The notes beneath the pieces are model-generated. The model was given only the letters and a program-made list of their open reading frames with translations, ran no database searches and had not been told where the DNA came from. The position numbers were made by a program, and so were the translations under genes. This document shows positions 17,794 through 28,523 of a stretch of 64,000 bases of DNA, piece by piece. Every line of letters starts with the position of its first letter. Positions within the stretch are counted from its first letter, which is position 1. The stretch is from Pseudomonas hefeiensis (GTDB lineage: Bacteria > Pseudomonadota > Gammaproteobacteria > Pseudomonadales > Pseudomonadaceae): contig NZ_CP117449.1 in NCBI RefSeq assembly GCF_030687835.1, positions 496,001-560,000 on the forward strand, written 5' to 3'.

Positions 17794-19062
17794 ATGTCTG
17801 ATCTGAAAACTGCCGCTCTCGAATATCACGCTAATCCTCGTCCAGGGAAGCTGAGTGTCGAGCTCACCAAGGCCACCGCTACTGCCCGCGATCTGTCGCT
17901 GGCCTACAGCCCCGGCGTAGCCGAACCAGTACGCGAAATCGCTCGCGACCCTGAGCTGGCCTACAAATACACCGGCAAGGGCAACCTGGTGGCAGTCATT
18001 TCCGACGGCACCGCGATTCTCGGCCTGGGCAACCTCGGCCCATTGGCCTCCAAGCCGGTCATGGAAGGCAAGGGCGTTTTGTTCAAGCGTTTCGCCGGTA
18101 TTGACGTGTTCGACATCGAAGTCGACTCCGAAAGCCCGCAAGCCTTCATCGACACCGTCAAGCGTATCTCCATTACCTTCGGCGGCATCAACCTGGAAGA
18201 CATCAAGGCACCTGAGTGCTTTGAGATCGAACGTGCCCTGATCGAGCAGTGCGACATTCCAGTGTTCCACGATGACCAGCACGGCACCGCGATCGTAACC
18301 GCGGCCGGCATGATCAATGCCCTGGAAATCGCTGGCAAAACCCTGCCACAAGCCAAGATCGTCTGCCTGGGCGCCGGCGCTGCTGCCATCTCCTGCATGA
18401 AGTTGCTGGTGAGCATGGGTGCCAAGATCGAAAACATCTTCATGGTTGACCGTACCGGTGTGATCCACTCCGGCCGTGACGACCTGAACCAGTACAAGGC
18501 TGTGTTTGCCCACCCCACCGACAAGCGCTCCCTGGCCGACGCGCTGGACGGTGCCGACGTATTCGTTGGTCTGTCGGGTCCGAACCTGCTGAGCGCGGAA
18601 AACCTGCTGCGCATGGCGCCGAACCCGATCGTGTTTGCATGCTCGAACCCGGATCCGGAAATCGCCCCAGAGCTGGCTCACGCAACCCGCAACGACGTGA
18701 TCATGGCCACCGGCCGTTCGGACTACCCGAACCAGGTCAACAACGTACTGGGCTTCCCGTTCATTTTCCGCGGTGCCCTGGACGTTCGCGCCAAGCGCAT
18801 CAACGAAGAGATGAAAGTCGCGGCCGCCAACGCCCTGCGCGAATTGGCCAAGCTGCCAGTGCCTCAGGAAGTGTGCGATGCCTACGGCGGCATCAAGCTG
18901 GAATTCGGTCGTGAGTACATCATTCCGAAACCAATGGACGCACGCCTGATCACCCTGATCTCCGACGCCGTGGCCAAGGCCGCGATCGAGACCGGCGTGG
19001 CAACCCTGCCGTATCCGAAGAACTACCCGCTCAAGAGCGTGGATGATGTGTTCAACGGTTAA
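17794..19062 (+). CDS. maeB: Malic enzyme, oxaloacetate-decarboxylating
   Basis: This 422-residue cytoplasmic enzyme converts malate to pyruvate and CO2 with reduction of NAD(P), supplying pyruvate and reducing power during growth on organic acids. It shows the catalytic Tyr in LAYSPGVAEP, the Lys-bearing motif KYTGKGNLVAVISDG, the metal-binding HDDQHGTAIV, and a Rossmann motif CLGAGAAAIS. It is the short form without the C-terminal phosphotransacetylase-like domain found on E. coli MaeB. The cofactor is inferred as NADP from the family but not proven by sequence. It is followed by a strong terminator. Confidence 0.92.
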   Translation: MSDLKTAALEYHANPRPGKLSVELTKATATARDLSLAYSPGVAEPVREIARDPELAYKYTGKGNLVAVISDGTAILGLGNLGPLASKPVMEGKGVLFKRFAGIDVFDIEVDSESPQAFIDTVKRISITFGGINLEDIKAPECFEIERALIEQCDIPVFHDDQHGTAIVTAAGMINALEIAGKTLPQAKIVCLGAGAAAISCMKLLVSMGAKIENIFMVDRTGVIHSGRDDLNQYKAVFAHPTDKRSLADALDGADVFVGLSGPNLLSAENLLRMAPNPIVFACSNPDPEIAPELAHATRNDVIMATGRSDYPNQVNNVLGFPFIFRGALDVRAKRINEEMKVAAANALRELAKLPVPQEVCDAYGGIKLEFGREYIIPKPMDARLITLISDAVAKAAIETGVATLPYPKNYPLKSVDDVFNG

Positions 19063-19080
19063 GCCGTTGTAGCGTTCAAT

Positions 19081-19116
19081 AAAAAGCCCCGGCTCTCTTT
19101 GAGTCGGGGCTTTTTT
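19081..19116 (+). terminator. Rho-independent terminator of the malic enzyme gene
   Basis: Stem AAAAAGCCCCG / CGGGGCTTTTTT with a GCTCTCTTTGAGT loop, starting 19 bases after the stop codon. Confidence 0.9.
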
Positions 19117-19178
19117 GTACCTGCCGATTTTGTCTGAGCACCGCTACTCCCACAGGAATGTGTGTAATTTGAGGGCCT

Positions 19179-19217
19179 GAAAAAAGCCCCGCACTTCTTT
19201 CGAAGGCGGAGCTTTTT
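19179..19217 (-). terminator. Rho-independent terminator of mrcA
   Basis: Stem AAAAAGC-C-CCGC / GCGG-A-GCTTTTT with one mismatch, 12 bases after the mrcA stop; on the minus strand it ends in T-rich sequence. It sits tail to tail with the malic enzyme terminator. Confidence 0.8.
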
Positions 19218-19228
19218 AGGCGCAGCGG

Positions 19229-21676
19229 TCAGAACAAATCGATTGGCGCCGCTTCGTCCGCTGGCAGTGGGCTGCCTGGCACGATGCCGTTGTCCAGCTC
19301 GTTGATCGACGGTGGGGTGTCTTCGCTCTTGAACAGTTCGAAGTAGGCGCCTGGAGTGCTTGGAGTGGCTGCGCGGCCGCTGACCGGGTCGACCCGCAGG
19401 CTGAGGATGCCTTCCGGTTCCGGTTGGGTGTGTGGGGGTTTGTCCTTGAGGGCGGCGCCCATGTAACTCATCCAGATCGGCAGCGCCACGGTGCCCCCGT
19501 ACTCGCGCCGACCCAGGCTTTCGGGCTGGTCGAAACCGGTCCAGACGGTGGTGACGTAATCGCCGTTATAGCCCGAGAACCAGGCGTCCTTGGATTCGTT
19601 GGTGGTACCGGTCTTGCCGGCCAGGTCGGTACGGCCCAGGGCCAGGGCGCGGCGGCCGGTGCCAAGCTTGATCACGTCCTGCAGCATGCTGTTGAGAATG
19701 TAGGTGGTACGGCCATCGATAATGCGTTCAGCGATGACCGGCGCTTGCGGTACGGCTGGCGCTGTCGTGGCTTCGCCCGGTGTCGCCTCTACCGTGAACG
19801 TCTCGCTGGCCGGTGCGGCGACGCCGTCGCTGGCCTGCTCGCCTGAAGGCACCCGTGGCGGGTTGGCGAGGAACAGCGTGTCACCGTTGCGGCTTTCGAT
19901 TTTGTCGATGAGGTATGGGGTGATTTTGTATCCGCCATTGGCGAACGTGCTCCAGCCCGTGGCGATCTCCATCGGGGTCAGGGTTGCGGTGCCCAGGGCC
20001 AGCGACAGGTTGCGCGGCAGGTCCTGCTTGTTGAAGCCGAACTTGCTGATGTAGTCGATGGTGCGGTCCACGCCCAGCGCCTGCAGCAAGCGGATCGACA
20101 CCAGATTGCGCGACTTGTACAGCGCTTCGCGCATGCGGATCGGGCCCAGGAAGGTATTGGTGTCGTTCTTCGGGCGCCAGACCTTGTCCAGGTATTCGTC
20201 GACAAACACGATCGGTGCGTCGTTCACCAGGCTGGCGGCCGTGTAACCGTTATCCAGAGCCGCGCTGTACACGAACGGCTTGAAGCTTGAGCCCGGCTGG
20301 CGCTTGGCCTGCATCGCGCGATTGTAATTGCTCTGCTCGAAGGCGAAGCCCCCCACCAGCGAACGAATGGCACCGTCCCGCGGGTCGAGAGATACCAGTG
20401 CACCCTGGGCCGCCGGGATCTGGCTGAACTTGAGGGTGTTATCCGGCTGGCGCTGTACCCGGATCAGATCGCCCACCTGGGCGACGTCCGACGGCTGTCG
20501 GGGGGTGGCGCCCATGCTGTTGGTGTTGAGGAATGGGCGCGCCCATTTCATGGTGTCCCAGCTCACGTGCTCTTCCAGCTCGCCATTGCGGGTCAGCACC
20601 AGGATGCCGTCCTTGTCCACCTGCGTGACGATCGCCGGTTCCAGGCTGCTGATGGTGCGCTGCTTGGTCAGCTCCTGGGCCCAGGCTTCTTTGGTCTTGC
20701 CGGGCAGGCGCGATTCAGGTCCACGGTAGCCGTGGCGCTGATCGTAGGTGATCAGGCCTTCATGCAGGGCGGTGTTGGCCATCTCCTGCAGATTGCTCGG
20801 CACCGTGGTGACCACGCGGAAACCCTCGGTGTAGGCGTCGCTGCCATAACGCCCGACCATCTCGGCACGGGCCATTTCGGCGATGTACGGCGCGTTCACC
20901 TCAGGGGTCGGCACGTGGTAACTGGCGTTCAGAGGCTCGTTGACCGCGGCGGTGTATTCGGCCTCGCTGATCTTGCCCAGCTTGTACATGCGCCCCAGGA
21001 TCCAGTCACGACGCTCTTTGCTGCGCGCCGGGTTGGCCAGCGGATTGAAGCGCGACGGTGCCTTGGGCAGGCCCGCGATCATCGCCATCTGCGCCAGGCT
21101 CACATCTCGGATCGATTTGCCGTAGTACACCTGCGCCGCCGCCTCGATGCCGTAGGCGCGGTTGCCCAGGTAGATCTTGTTGACGTACAGCTCCAGGATT
21201 TCGTCCTTGGTCAGCTGTCGCTCGATTTGCAGGGCCAGGAGGATCTCGGTGGTCTTGCGCGAGAAGCTGCGCTCACTGGTCAGGAAGAAGTTTTTCGCCA
21301 CCTGCATGGTGATGGTGCTGCCACCGGACTGGATGTGGCCACTTTTGATCAGCTGGCTCGCCGCCCGCATCAAGCTGCCCGGATCGACGCCGTAGTGATT
21401 GGCGAAGTTGTCGTCTTCAGCACTTAGTAACGCATTGATGAAATTGGGGGGAATGTCGGCGAAACGGATCGGTGTGCGGCGCATTTCGCCAAACTCTGCG
21501 ATCAACTTGTCGTCGCTGCTGTACACCCGCAGGGGAATCTGCAACTGAATACTTCTCAGGGCCTCCACGGACGGCAATCCCGGACTAAGGTAAAGAAACG
21601 CCCCGCTCAGACCCAGGAGCAGTCCGCAGAAAACGGCGACGATGGACCATCCGAAAAATTTCAGCAGACGAATCAA
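19229..21676 (-). CDS. mrcA: Penicillin-binding protein 1A (TTG start proposed)
   Basis: This bifunctional peptidoglycan synthase of about 815 residues has one N-terminal membrane helix. The glycosyltransferase domain (residues 50-230) carries the catalytic Glu in LLSAEDDNFANHYG and GGSTITMQVAKNFF. The transpeptidase domain has GSSFKPF (catalytic Ser), SRN and GKTGTTNESKDAW. The open frame reaches 21832, but a TATAAT box at 21765-21770 on this strand overlaps the upstream codons, and homologues begin MRLLKF. The TTG at 21676, giving (M)IRLLKFFGW, is therefore proposed, though its ribosome binding site is weak. It is divergent from pilM, the conserved pseudomonad arrangement. Confidence 0.92.
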   Translation of the reverse strand: MIRLLKFFGWSIVAVFCGLLLGLSGAFLYLSPGLPSVEALRSIQLQIPLRVYSSDDKLIAEFGEMRRTPIRFADIPPNFINALLSAEDDNFANHYGVDPGSLMRAASQLIKSGHIQSGGSTITMQVAKNFFLTSERSFSRKTTEILLALQIERQLTKDEILELYVNKIYLGNRAYGIEAAAQVYYGKSIRDVSLAQMAMIAGLPKAPSRFNPLANPARSKERRDWILGRMYKLGKISEAEYTAAVNEPLNASYHVPTPEVNAPYIAEMARAEMVGRYGSDAYTEGFRVVTTVPSNLQEMANTALHEGLITYDQRHGYRGPESRLPGKTKEAWAQELTKQRTISSLEPAIVTQVDKDGILVLTRNGELEEHVSWDTMKWARPFLNTNSMGATPRQPSDVAQVGDLIRVQRQPDNTLKFSQIPAAQGALVSLDPRDGAIRSLVGGFAFEQSNYNRAMQAKRQPGSSFKPFVYSAALDNGYTAASLVNDAPIVFVDEYLDKVWRPKNDTNTFLGPIRMREALYKSRNLVSIRLLQALGVDRTIDYISKFGFNKQDLPRNLSLALGTATLTPMEIATGWSTFANGGYKITPYLIDKIESRNGDTLFLANPPRVPSGEQASDGVAAPASETFTVEATPGEATTAPAVPQAPVIAERIIDGRTTYILNSMLQDVIKLGTGRRALALGRTDLAGKTGTTNESKDAWFSGYNGDYVTTVWTGFDQPESLGRREYGGTVALPIWMSYMGAALKDKPPHTQPEPEGILSLRVDPVSGRAATPSTPGAYFELFKSEDTPPSINELDNGIVPGSPLPADEAAPIDLF

Positions 21677-21764
21677 GGCTTTTGGATATCCAGGCAAAGA
21701 ATGAAAAGGCGCCAGGTGCAGGGAAGGACCCGTGCTTGCAACAAAGCGAAAAAAAACGCTGGGC

Positions 21765-21791
21765 ATTATAAGCATTTTTTTCCGTTGGTAA
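21765..21791 (-). promoter_or_regulatory. Probable mrcA promoter
   Basis: On the minus strand TTACCA (21791-21786) and a perfect TATAAT (21770-21765) are 15 bases apart. The short spacing lowers confidence in the -35 box, but the -10 is consensus and lies about 90 bases before the proposed start codon. Confidence 0.45.
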
Positions 21792-21853
21792 CGCCACCCG
21801 GACGTCCGTCGGGCCGGAGTGATTGAACGCAACGCATATTAGAGAGTCCGTAA

Positions 21854-22944
<1,091 letters not shown>

Positions 22945-22945
<1 letters not shown>

Positions 22946-23511
22946 TGGCGCGGATCAACCTTCTTCCCTGGCGAGAGGAGCTGCGTGAGGAGCGTCGCAA
23001 GCGCTTTTTGCTGGCATTGCTAGGCGCATTGGTCGGGGCGGTAGGGCTGACGCTGATCGCGGTCCGATACCTGGACAGCGCCATTGACCACCAAGTGGCT
23101 CGCAACAGTCACATCAGCGAGCAGATCGCCGTGCTGGACGAGCGCATCAAGCAGATCAGCGAACTCAAGGCCCGCCGCCAGCAACTGCTGGCGCGCATGC
23201 GCATCATCCAGGACTTGCAGGGAAACCGGCCGGTGAGCGGGCGCATCTTCGATCAACTGGCGCGAACCCTGCCGGACGGGGTGTATTTCACCGAAGTGAA
23301 GATGGAAGACAAGACGCTCTCGATCAAGGGCGCCGCGGAATCGAACAACCGGGTCTCGGACCTGATGCGTAACCTGGACGCCTCGAACCTGTTCGATGCG
23401 CCCAGCCTGACGGAAGTCAAGGCCACCACGGCCGGTCAGCTCGATCAGGCCAACGTCTTCCAGCTGACGGTTCGCCAGACCCGTCCGGCCGTTGTCGAGG
23501 ACGTCCAATGA
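22945..23511 (+). CDS. pilN: PilN, type IV pilus alignment subcomplex protein
   Basis: This 188-residue bitopic protein has the conserved cytoplasmic N-terminus (ARINLLPWREELREERRK), which docks on PilM, then a membrane helix at about 22-42, a coiled-coil stretch (residues 45-95) and a periplasmic ferredoxin-like domain. It pairs with PilO. It overlaps pilM by 1 base and pilO by 4 bases, indicating translational coupling. Confidence 0.95.
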
Positions 23512-24131
23512 AGCCGGGAGAGTGGTTCGAAGCGCTGCGCAAGATCGACATCAGTGAGCTGGACACCAACAACATTGGCTCCTGGCCGATGCCGGTCAAA
23601 TGGTTGACCGGCATCCTGCTGGTCATCCTGGTATTGGGGTTGGGCTATAACTTTGCCTTGAGTGACCTGGAGAACCAGCTGCAACAAGTGCGCGGGGAAG
23701 AAAACACCCTCAAGGCACAGTTTGCGGGCAAAGCTCACATGGCCGCGAATCTGGAACGCTACACCGAACAGATGAAGCAGATGGAAGCCTCCTTCGGCGT
23801 GCTGTTGCGGCAATTGCCCAGTGACACCGAAGTGCCTGGCCTGCTGGAGGACATCACCCGAACCGGTCTGGGCAGTGGCCTGGAATTCGAGGAGATCAAG
23901 CTGTTACCGGAGGTCACCCAGCCGTTTTACATCGAACTGCCGATCCAGATCACCGTGACCGGCGACTACCATGACCTGGCAACCTTCGTCAGCGGCGTTG
24001 CCGGGCTGCCACGGATCGTCACGCTGCACGATTTTGACATCGTCCCGATGGAGCCCGACGCGGGGAAAAAACTGCGCATGAGCATCCAGGCCAAGACCTA
24101 CCGGTACAACGAGCAGGAGGTGCAGCCATGA
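23508..24131 (+). CDS. pilO: PilO, type IV pilus alignment subcomplex protein
   Basis: This 207-residue partner of PilN has a short cytoplasmic segment, one membrane helix at residues 27-48 (LTGILLVILVLGLGYNFAL), a coiled coil to about residue 90, and a periplasmic domain with LPIQITVTGDYHDLATFVSG typical of PilO. It overlaps pilN and pilP by 4 bases each (ATGA). Confidence 0.95.
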   Translation: MKPGEWFEALRKIDISELDTNNIGSWPMPVKWLTGILLVILVLGLGYNFALSDLENQLQQVRGEENTLKAQFAGKAHMAANLERYTEQMKQMEASFGVLLRQLPSDTEVPGLLEDITRTGLGSGLEFEEIKLLPEVTQPFYIELPIQITVTGDYHDLATFVSGVAGLPRIVTLHDFDIVPMEPDAGKKLRMSIQAKTYRYNEQEVQP

Positions 24132-24673
24132 AGCCGGCTTGTCGCATTTTCCTGCTGGCAGGGCTGGTCGCGCTGGCGGGCTGCAACAACGATAGCGGCT
24201 TCAGCGACCTGGACGCCTACATGAACGAAGTTCGTCTGCGCCCGCCCGGCAAGATCGAGCCAACACCGACGTTCAGGCCTTACGAAACCTTCACTTACAG
24301 CGCCGCCGACCTGCGCAGCCCGTTTTCACGCCAGGTCAGGGTGGATCAGGCCGGCCGCCAGAAGGGCGCGCGCAACGTCCGGCCCGACCCGGCCCGGGTC
24401 AAGCAATACCTGGAGGGCTTCAACATCGAGCAGTTTGAAATGGTCGGGACGATCTCCAACCTCAGCGGCTCCTTCGCGCTGCTACGCGGTGCGGGCGGGG
24501 TGCACCGGCTCAAGGTCGGTGACTATCTGGGACGCAACGACGGGCGGATCGTCGGCATCAGCGCCACTCAGGTCGATGTGCTCGAAATCGTTCCTGATGG
24601 CGAGGGCGCCTGGCTGGAACGGCCACGGACCATTCCTCTGAAAGAGCACTCAATAGTGGAACTCGAACAATGA
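24128..24673 (+). CDS. pilP: PilP, type IV pilus lipoprotein
   Basis: This 181-residue inner-membrane lipoprotein connects PilN/PilO to the PilQ secretin. The lipobox LVALAGC places the lipidated Cys at residue 19. A disordered segment (YMNEVRLRPPGKIEPTPTF) binds PilNO, and a C-terminal beta domain (FEMVGTISNLSGSFALLRG, HRLKVGDYLGRNDGRI) binds PilQ. It overlaps pilQ by 4 bases. Confidence 0.95.
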   Translation: MKPACRIFLLAGLVALAGCNNDSGFSDLDAYMNEVRLRPPGKIEPTPTFRPYETFTYSAADLRSPFSRQVRVDQAGRQKGARNVRPDPARVKQYLEGFNIEQFEMVGTISNLSGSFALLRGAGGVHRLKVGDYLGRNDGRIVGISATQVDVLEIVPDGEGAWLERPRTIPLKEHSIVELEQ

Positions 24674-26742
24674 ACAGGATTTTTCCAACCCTCGGTATGT
24701 CGCTATGGATAGCGCTGCTGTCGCCGATGGTTCATGCGGCCAATCTGAAAACGCTGGATGTCGCGGCGCTGCCCGGGGACCGTATCGAGTTGAAGCTCAC
24801 CTTCGACGGGCCGCCACCTGCGCCCCGGGGCTATACCACCGAGCAACCGGCCCGGATCGCCCTGGATCTGCCAGGGGTAACCAGCCAGTTGGCCCACAAG
24901 AGACATGATCTTGGCGCTGGCAATGCACGAAGCGCCACGGTGGTCGAGGCTAGGGATCGTACCCGCTTGATCATCGGCCTTACCCAGCTTGCGCCATATA
25001 CCGCGCGGGTCGAGGGCAACGCCCTGCTCGTGGTGGTTGGCAAGGGTGCGGCTCCCCGCGCCACTTCCCAGGCTTCACGCCCGCCAGCCCCCAGTGTTGT
25101 GCCCGCCAGAGCCAGTGCGCCGGCGGGCAAGGCCATTCGAGGGGTTGATTTCCAGCGCGGCACTCAGGGCGAAGGCAACGTGGTGATCGATCTGTCGGAC
25201 CCCTCCATCACCCCTGACATTCAGGAGCGTGAGGGCAAGATCATCCTCAACTTCGCCAAGACCCAGTTGCCCGAACCGCTGCGAGTGCGCCTGGACGTCA
25301 AGGATTTCGCCACCCCGGTGCAGTTCGTCAACGCCAGTGCGGGCGCCGACCGGACCACCATCAGCATCGAACCCAGCGGCACTTTCGATTACTCCACCTA
25401 CCAGACGGATAACAAGCTGACCGTCAGTGTCCGGCCCATGACTGTCGAGGACCTGCAGAAACGCGATGCCGGTCGCGCGGCCTACAGCGGTGAAAAGTTG
25501 TCCCTCAACTTTCAGGACATCGAGGTGCGCTCGGTCCTTCAACTGATTGCCGATTTCACCAACCTTAACCTGGTGGCCAGTGACACGGTGCAGGGCGGCA
25601 TTACCCTGCGCTTGCAAAATGTGCCCTGGGACCAGGCGCTGGACCTGGTGCTCAAGACCAAAGGGCTGGACAAGCGCAAGGTTGGCAATGTGCTGCTGGT
25701 GGCGCCTGCCGACGAAATTGCGGCGCGTGAGCGCCAGGAGCTCGAATCCCAGAAGCAGATTGCCGACCTGGCGCCGCTAAGGCGTGAGCTCTTGCAGGTC
25801 AACTATGCGAAGGCTGCGGACATTGCCAAGCTGTTCCAGTCGGTGACCAGCGCCGAAGCCAAGGCCGATGAGCGCGGTACGATCACCGTTGATGAGCGAA
25901 CCAACAACATCATTGCCTACCAGACCCAGGACCGGCTCGATGAGCTGCGCCGGATCGTGGCGCAGTTGGATATCCCGGTGCGCCAGGTCATGATCGAGGC
26001 GCGGATTGTCGAGGCCAACGTCGACTACGACAAGAGCCTGGGCGTGCGCTGGGGTGGGTCGATACAGAACAAGGGCAACTGGAATTCCTCCGGGGTCACC
26101 ACCGGCGACTCCACCACCATCGGCACGCCGGGCAGCACCAGCACCAACCAGCCGTTTGTCGATCTGGGCGCGTCGGGCAATACATCCGGCATCGGCATCG
26201 CCTTCATCACCGACAATGTACTGCTGGACCTGGAATTGACGGCCATGGAGAAAACCGGCAACGGGGAAATCGTCTCCCAGCCCAAGGTGGTGACGTCCGA
26301 CAAAGAGACGGCAAAGATCCTCAAAGGTACGGAGATTCCCTATCAGGAAGCCAGTTCCAGCGGTGCTACCTCGGTGTCGTTCAAGGAGGCCTCGCTGTCC
26401 CTGGAGGTGACCCCGCAGATCACTCCGGACAACCGCATCATCATGGAGGTCAAGGTCACCAAGGATGAGCCGGATTACCTGAACATGGTGCAGGATGTGC
26501 CGCCGATCAAGAAAAACGAAGTCAACGCCAAGGTGCTGGTCAATGACGGCGAGACCATTGTGATTGGCGGGGTTTTCTCAAATACTCAGAGCAAGGTCGT
26601 AGATAAGGTGCCATTTCTTGGCGATGTGCCGTATCTTGGCCGCCTTTTCCGGCGTGATGTGGTTTCGGAGAAAAAATCCGAGCTGTTGGTATTCCTCACT
26701 CCGCGTATCATGAATAACCAGGCGATTGCTGTGAGTCGTTGA
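24670..26742 (+). CDS. pilQ: PilQ, type IV pilus outer-membrane secretin
   Basis: This 690-residue protein is the gated outer-membrane channel through which the pilus passes. It has a signal peptide (residues 1-23, ending MVHAAN), two AMIN domains (about 25-120 and 160-250) that bind peptidoglycan, an STN/N0 domain ([20 protein letters not shown], about 275), an N1 domain, and the C-terminal secretin domain with [18 protein letters not shown] Ser/Thr/Gly-rich gate insert lies around residues 465-510. The last residues are AIAVSR. It is the final gene of pilMNOPQ, with aroK starting 4 bases later. Confidence 0.96.
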   Translation: MNRIFPTLGMSLWIALLSPMVHAANLKTLDVAALPGDRIELKLTFDGPPPAPRGYTTEQPARIALDLPGVTSQLAHKRHDLGAGNARSATVVEARDRTRLIIGLTQLAPYTARVEGNALLVVVGKGAAPRATSQASRPPAPSVVPARASAPAGKAIRGVDFQRGTQGEGNVVIDLSDPSITPDIQEREGKIILNFAKTQLPEPLRVRLDVKDFATPVQFVNASAGADRTTISIEPSGTFDYSTYQTDNKLTVSVRPMTVEDLQKRDAGRAAYSGEKLSLNFQDIEVRSVLQLIADFTNLNLVASDTVQGGITLRLQNVPWDQALDLVLKTKGLDKRKVGNVLLVAPADEIAARERQELESQKQIADLAPLRRELLQVNYAKAADIAKLFQSVTSAEAKADERGTITVDERTNNIIAYQTQDRLDELRRIVAQLDIPVRQVMIEARIVEANVDYDKSLGVRWGGSIQNKGNWNSSGVTTGDSTTIGTPGSTSTNQPFVDLGASGNTSGIGIAFITDNVLLDLELTAMEKTGNGEIVSQPKVVTSDKETAKILKGTEIPYQEASSSGATSVSFKEASLSLEVTPQITPDNRIIMEVKVTKDEPDYLNMVQDVPPIKKNEVNAKVLVNDGETIVIGGVFSNTQSKVVDKVPFLGDVPYLGRLFRRDVVSEKKSELLVFLTPRIMNNQAIAVSR

Positions 26743-26746
26743 TTCT

Positions 26747-27265
26747 GTGCGAAATTTGATTCTTGTTGGGCCGATGGGCGCTGGAAAAAGCACCATCGGC
26801 CGTTTGCTGGCCAAAGAGCTGCGCCTGCCATTCAAAGATTCCGACAAGGAAATTGAATTGCGCACGGGCGCCAATATCCCATGGATCTTCGATAAGGAAG
26901 GCGAGCCCGGCTTTCGTGACCGCGAGCAGGCGATGATCGCCGAACTGTGCGCGTTCGACGGTGTGGTGCTGGCCACCGGTGGCGGCGCGGTGATGCGCGA
27001 GGCCAATCGTCGGGCATTGCATGCCGGCGGACGAGTGGTTTATCTGCACGCTTCTGTCGAACAGCAAGTCGGTCGCACCGCTCGGGATCGTAACCGTCCG
27101 CTGTTGCGCACCGCCGACCCGGCCAAGACCTTGCGCGACCTGCTGGAGCTGCGTGATCCGCTCTACCGGGAGATCGCTGATCTGGTGGTGGAAACCGACG
27201 AGCGGCCGCCGCGAATGGTGGTGCTGGACATTCTTGATCGCCTGCAGCAACTGCCGCCCCGTTAA
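26747..27265 (+). CDS. aroK: Shikimate kinase
   Basis: This 172-residue P-loop kinase converts shikimate to shikimate 3-phosphate. Walker A is GPMGAGKST (residues 8-16). The shikimate-binding Asp is in DSDKEIE, and GGGAVMRE and the lid [11 protein letters not shown] are conserved. It starts at a GTG 4 bases after pilQ with only a weak ribosome binding site, so translation may depend on pilQ. The aroB gene follows, matching the usual aroK-aroB pair. Confidence 0.95.
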   Translation: MRNLILVGPMGAGKSTIGRLLAKELRLPFKDSDKEIELRTGANIPWIFDKEGEPGFRDREQAMIAELCAFDGVVLATGGGAVMREANRRALHAGGRVVYLHASVEQQVGRTARDRNRPLLRTADPAKTLRDLLELRDPLYREIADLVVETDERPPRMVVLDILDRLQQLPPR

Positions 27266-27412
27266 TGCGTCGCGGGAAATGCGTTATCCTCGGCGTCCCG
27301 TCGTGGCCCGCCGGGACGTGGCCGATAGCCACCGATTGACATCGCAACAGGCACCGTGGACTTTCGTTAATTGCAGGCAGGACGCCTGATTCCATCTTCA
27401 CTGTGGGGACAC

Positions 27413-28513
27413 ATGCAGACACTTAAGGTCGACCTGGGCGAGCGCAGCTACCCGATTCACATTGGCGAAGGTTTGCTGGACCGGCCCGACTTGCTGGCGC
27501 CGCATATCGCCGGACGGCAAGTGGCGATTATCTCCAACGAAACCGTCGCACCTTTGTATCTGGAGCGTCTGACCCGCAGCCTGTCGGCTTTCTCGGTCAT
27601 TTCCGTGGTGCTGCCCGACGGCGAAGCCTTCAAGAATTGGGAAACCCTGCAGCTTATTTTCGATGGCCTGTTGACCGCGCGGCATGACCGCCGCACCACG
27701 GTGGTGGCCCTGGGTGGTGGCGTGATCGGCGACATGGCCGGTTTCGCCGCCGCTTGTTATCAGCGCGGTGTTGATTTCATCCAGATCCCCACCACCCTGT
27801 TGTCGCAGGTGGACTCGTCGGTGGGCGGCAAGACCGGGATCAACCATCCGCTGGGCAAAAACATGGTGGGTGCTTTCTACCAGCCCAACGTGGTGCTGAT
27901 CGACACCGCAACCCTCAATACATTGCCCGCCCGTGAGCTGTCTGCGGGGCTGGCGGAAGTCATCAAGTACGGGCTGATCTGCGACGAACCGTTCCTGGGT
28001 TGGCTGGAAGAAAATGTCGACCGCCTGCGTGCGCTGGATCAGGTCGCCCTGACCTACGCCATCGAGCGTTCCTGTGCGGCCAAGGCTGCGGTGGTCGGTG
28101 CCGATGAGCGCGAGTCGGGCGTGCGCGCCACGCTCAACCTTGGCCACACCTTTGGCCACGCCATCGAAACCCACATGGGCTATGGTGTCTGGCTCCATGG
28201 CGAAGCGGTTGCGGCGGGTACGGTCATGGCCCTGGAGATGTCCGCGCGTTTGGGCTGGATCAGTGAACAGGAACGCGATCGCGGTATTGCTCTGTTCCAG
28301 CGCGCCGGGTTGCCGGTAATCCCGCCCGAAGAAATGAGCGAAGCCGATTTTCTCGAACACATGGCAATCGACAAAAAAGTGATCGACGGTCGCCTGCGTC
28401 TGGTGCTGCTGCGCCGCATGGGCGAAGCTGTGGTGACCGACGATTATCCGAAAGAGGTTCTACAGGCCACGCTGGGAGCGGATTATCGCGCCCTGGCTCA
28501 GCTTAAAGGTTAA
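27413..28513 (+). CDS. aroB: 3-Dehydroquinate synthase
   Basis: This 366-residue NAD- and Zn-dependent enzyme forms 3-dehydroquinate from DAHP in the shikimate pathway. Hallmarks are [28 protein letters not shown], and metal ligands in HTFGHAIE and [10 protein letters not shown]. The ATG at 27413 ([18 protein letters not shown]) has GTGGGGA upstream; the frame opens at 27371 but those codons are not family-like. A gap of about 147 bases separates it from aroK. Confidence 0.96.
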   Translation: MQTLKVDLGERSYPIHIGEGLLDRPDLLAPHIAGRQVAIISNETVAPLYLERLTRSLSAFSVISVVLPDGEAFKNWETLQLIFDGLLTARHDRRTTVVALGGGVIGDMAGFAAACYQRGVDFIQIPTTLLSQVDSSVGGKTGINHPLGKNMVGAFYQPNVVLIDTATLNTLPARELSAGLAEVIKYGLICDEPFLGWLEENVDRLRALDQVALTYAIERSCAAKAAVVGADERESGVRATLNLGHTFGHAIETHMGYGVWLHGEAVAAGTVMALEMSARLGWISEQERDRGIALFQRAGLPVIPPEEMSEADFLEHMAIDKKVIDGRLRLVLLRRMGEAVVTDDYPKEVLQATLGADYRALAQLKG

Positions 28514-28523
28514 TAAGATTCCG

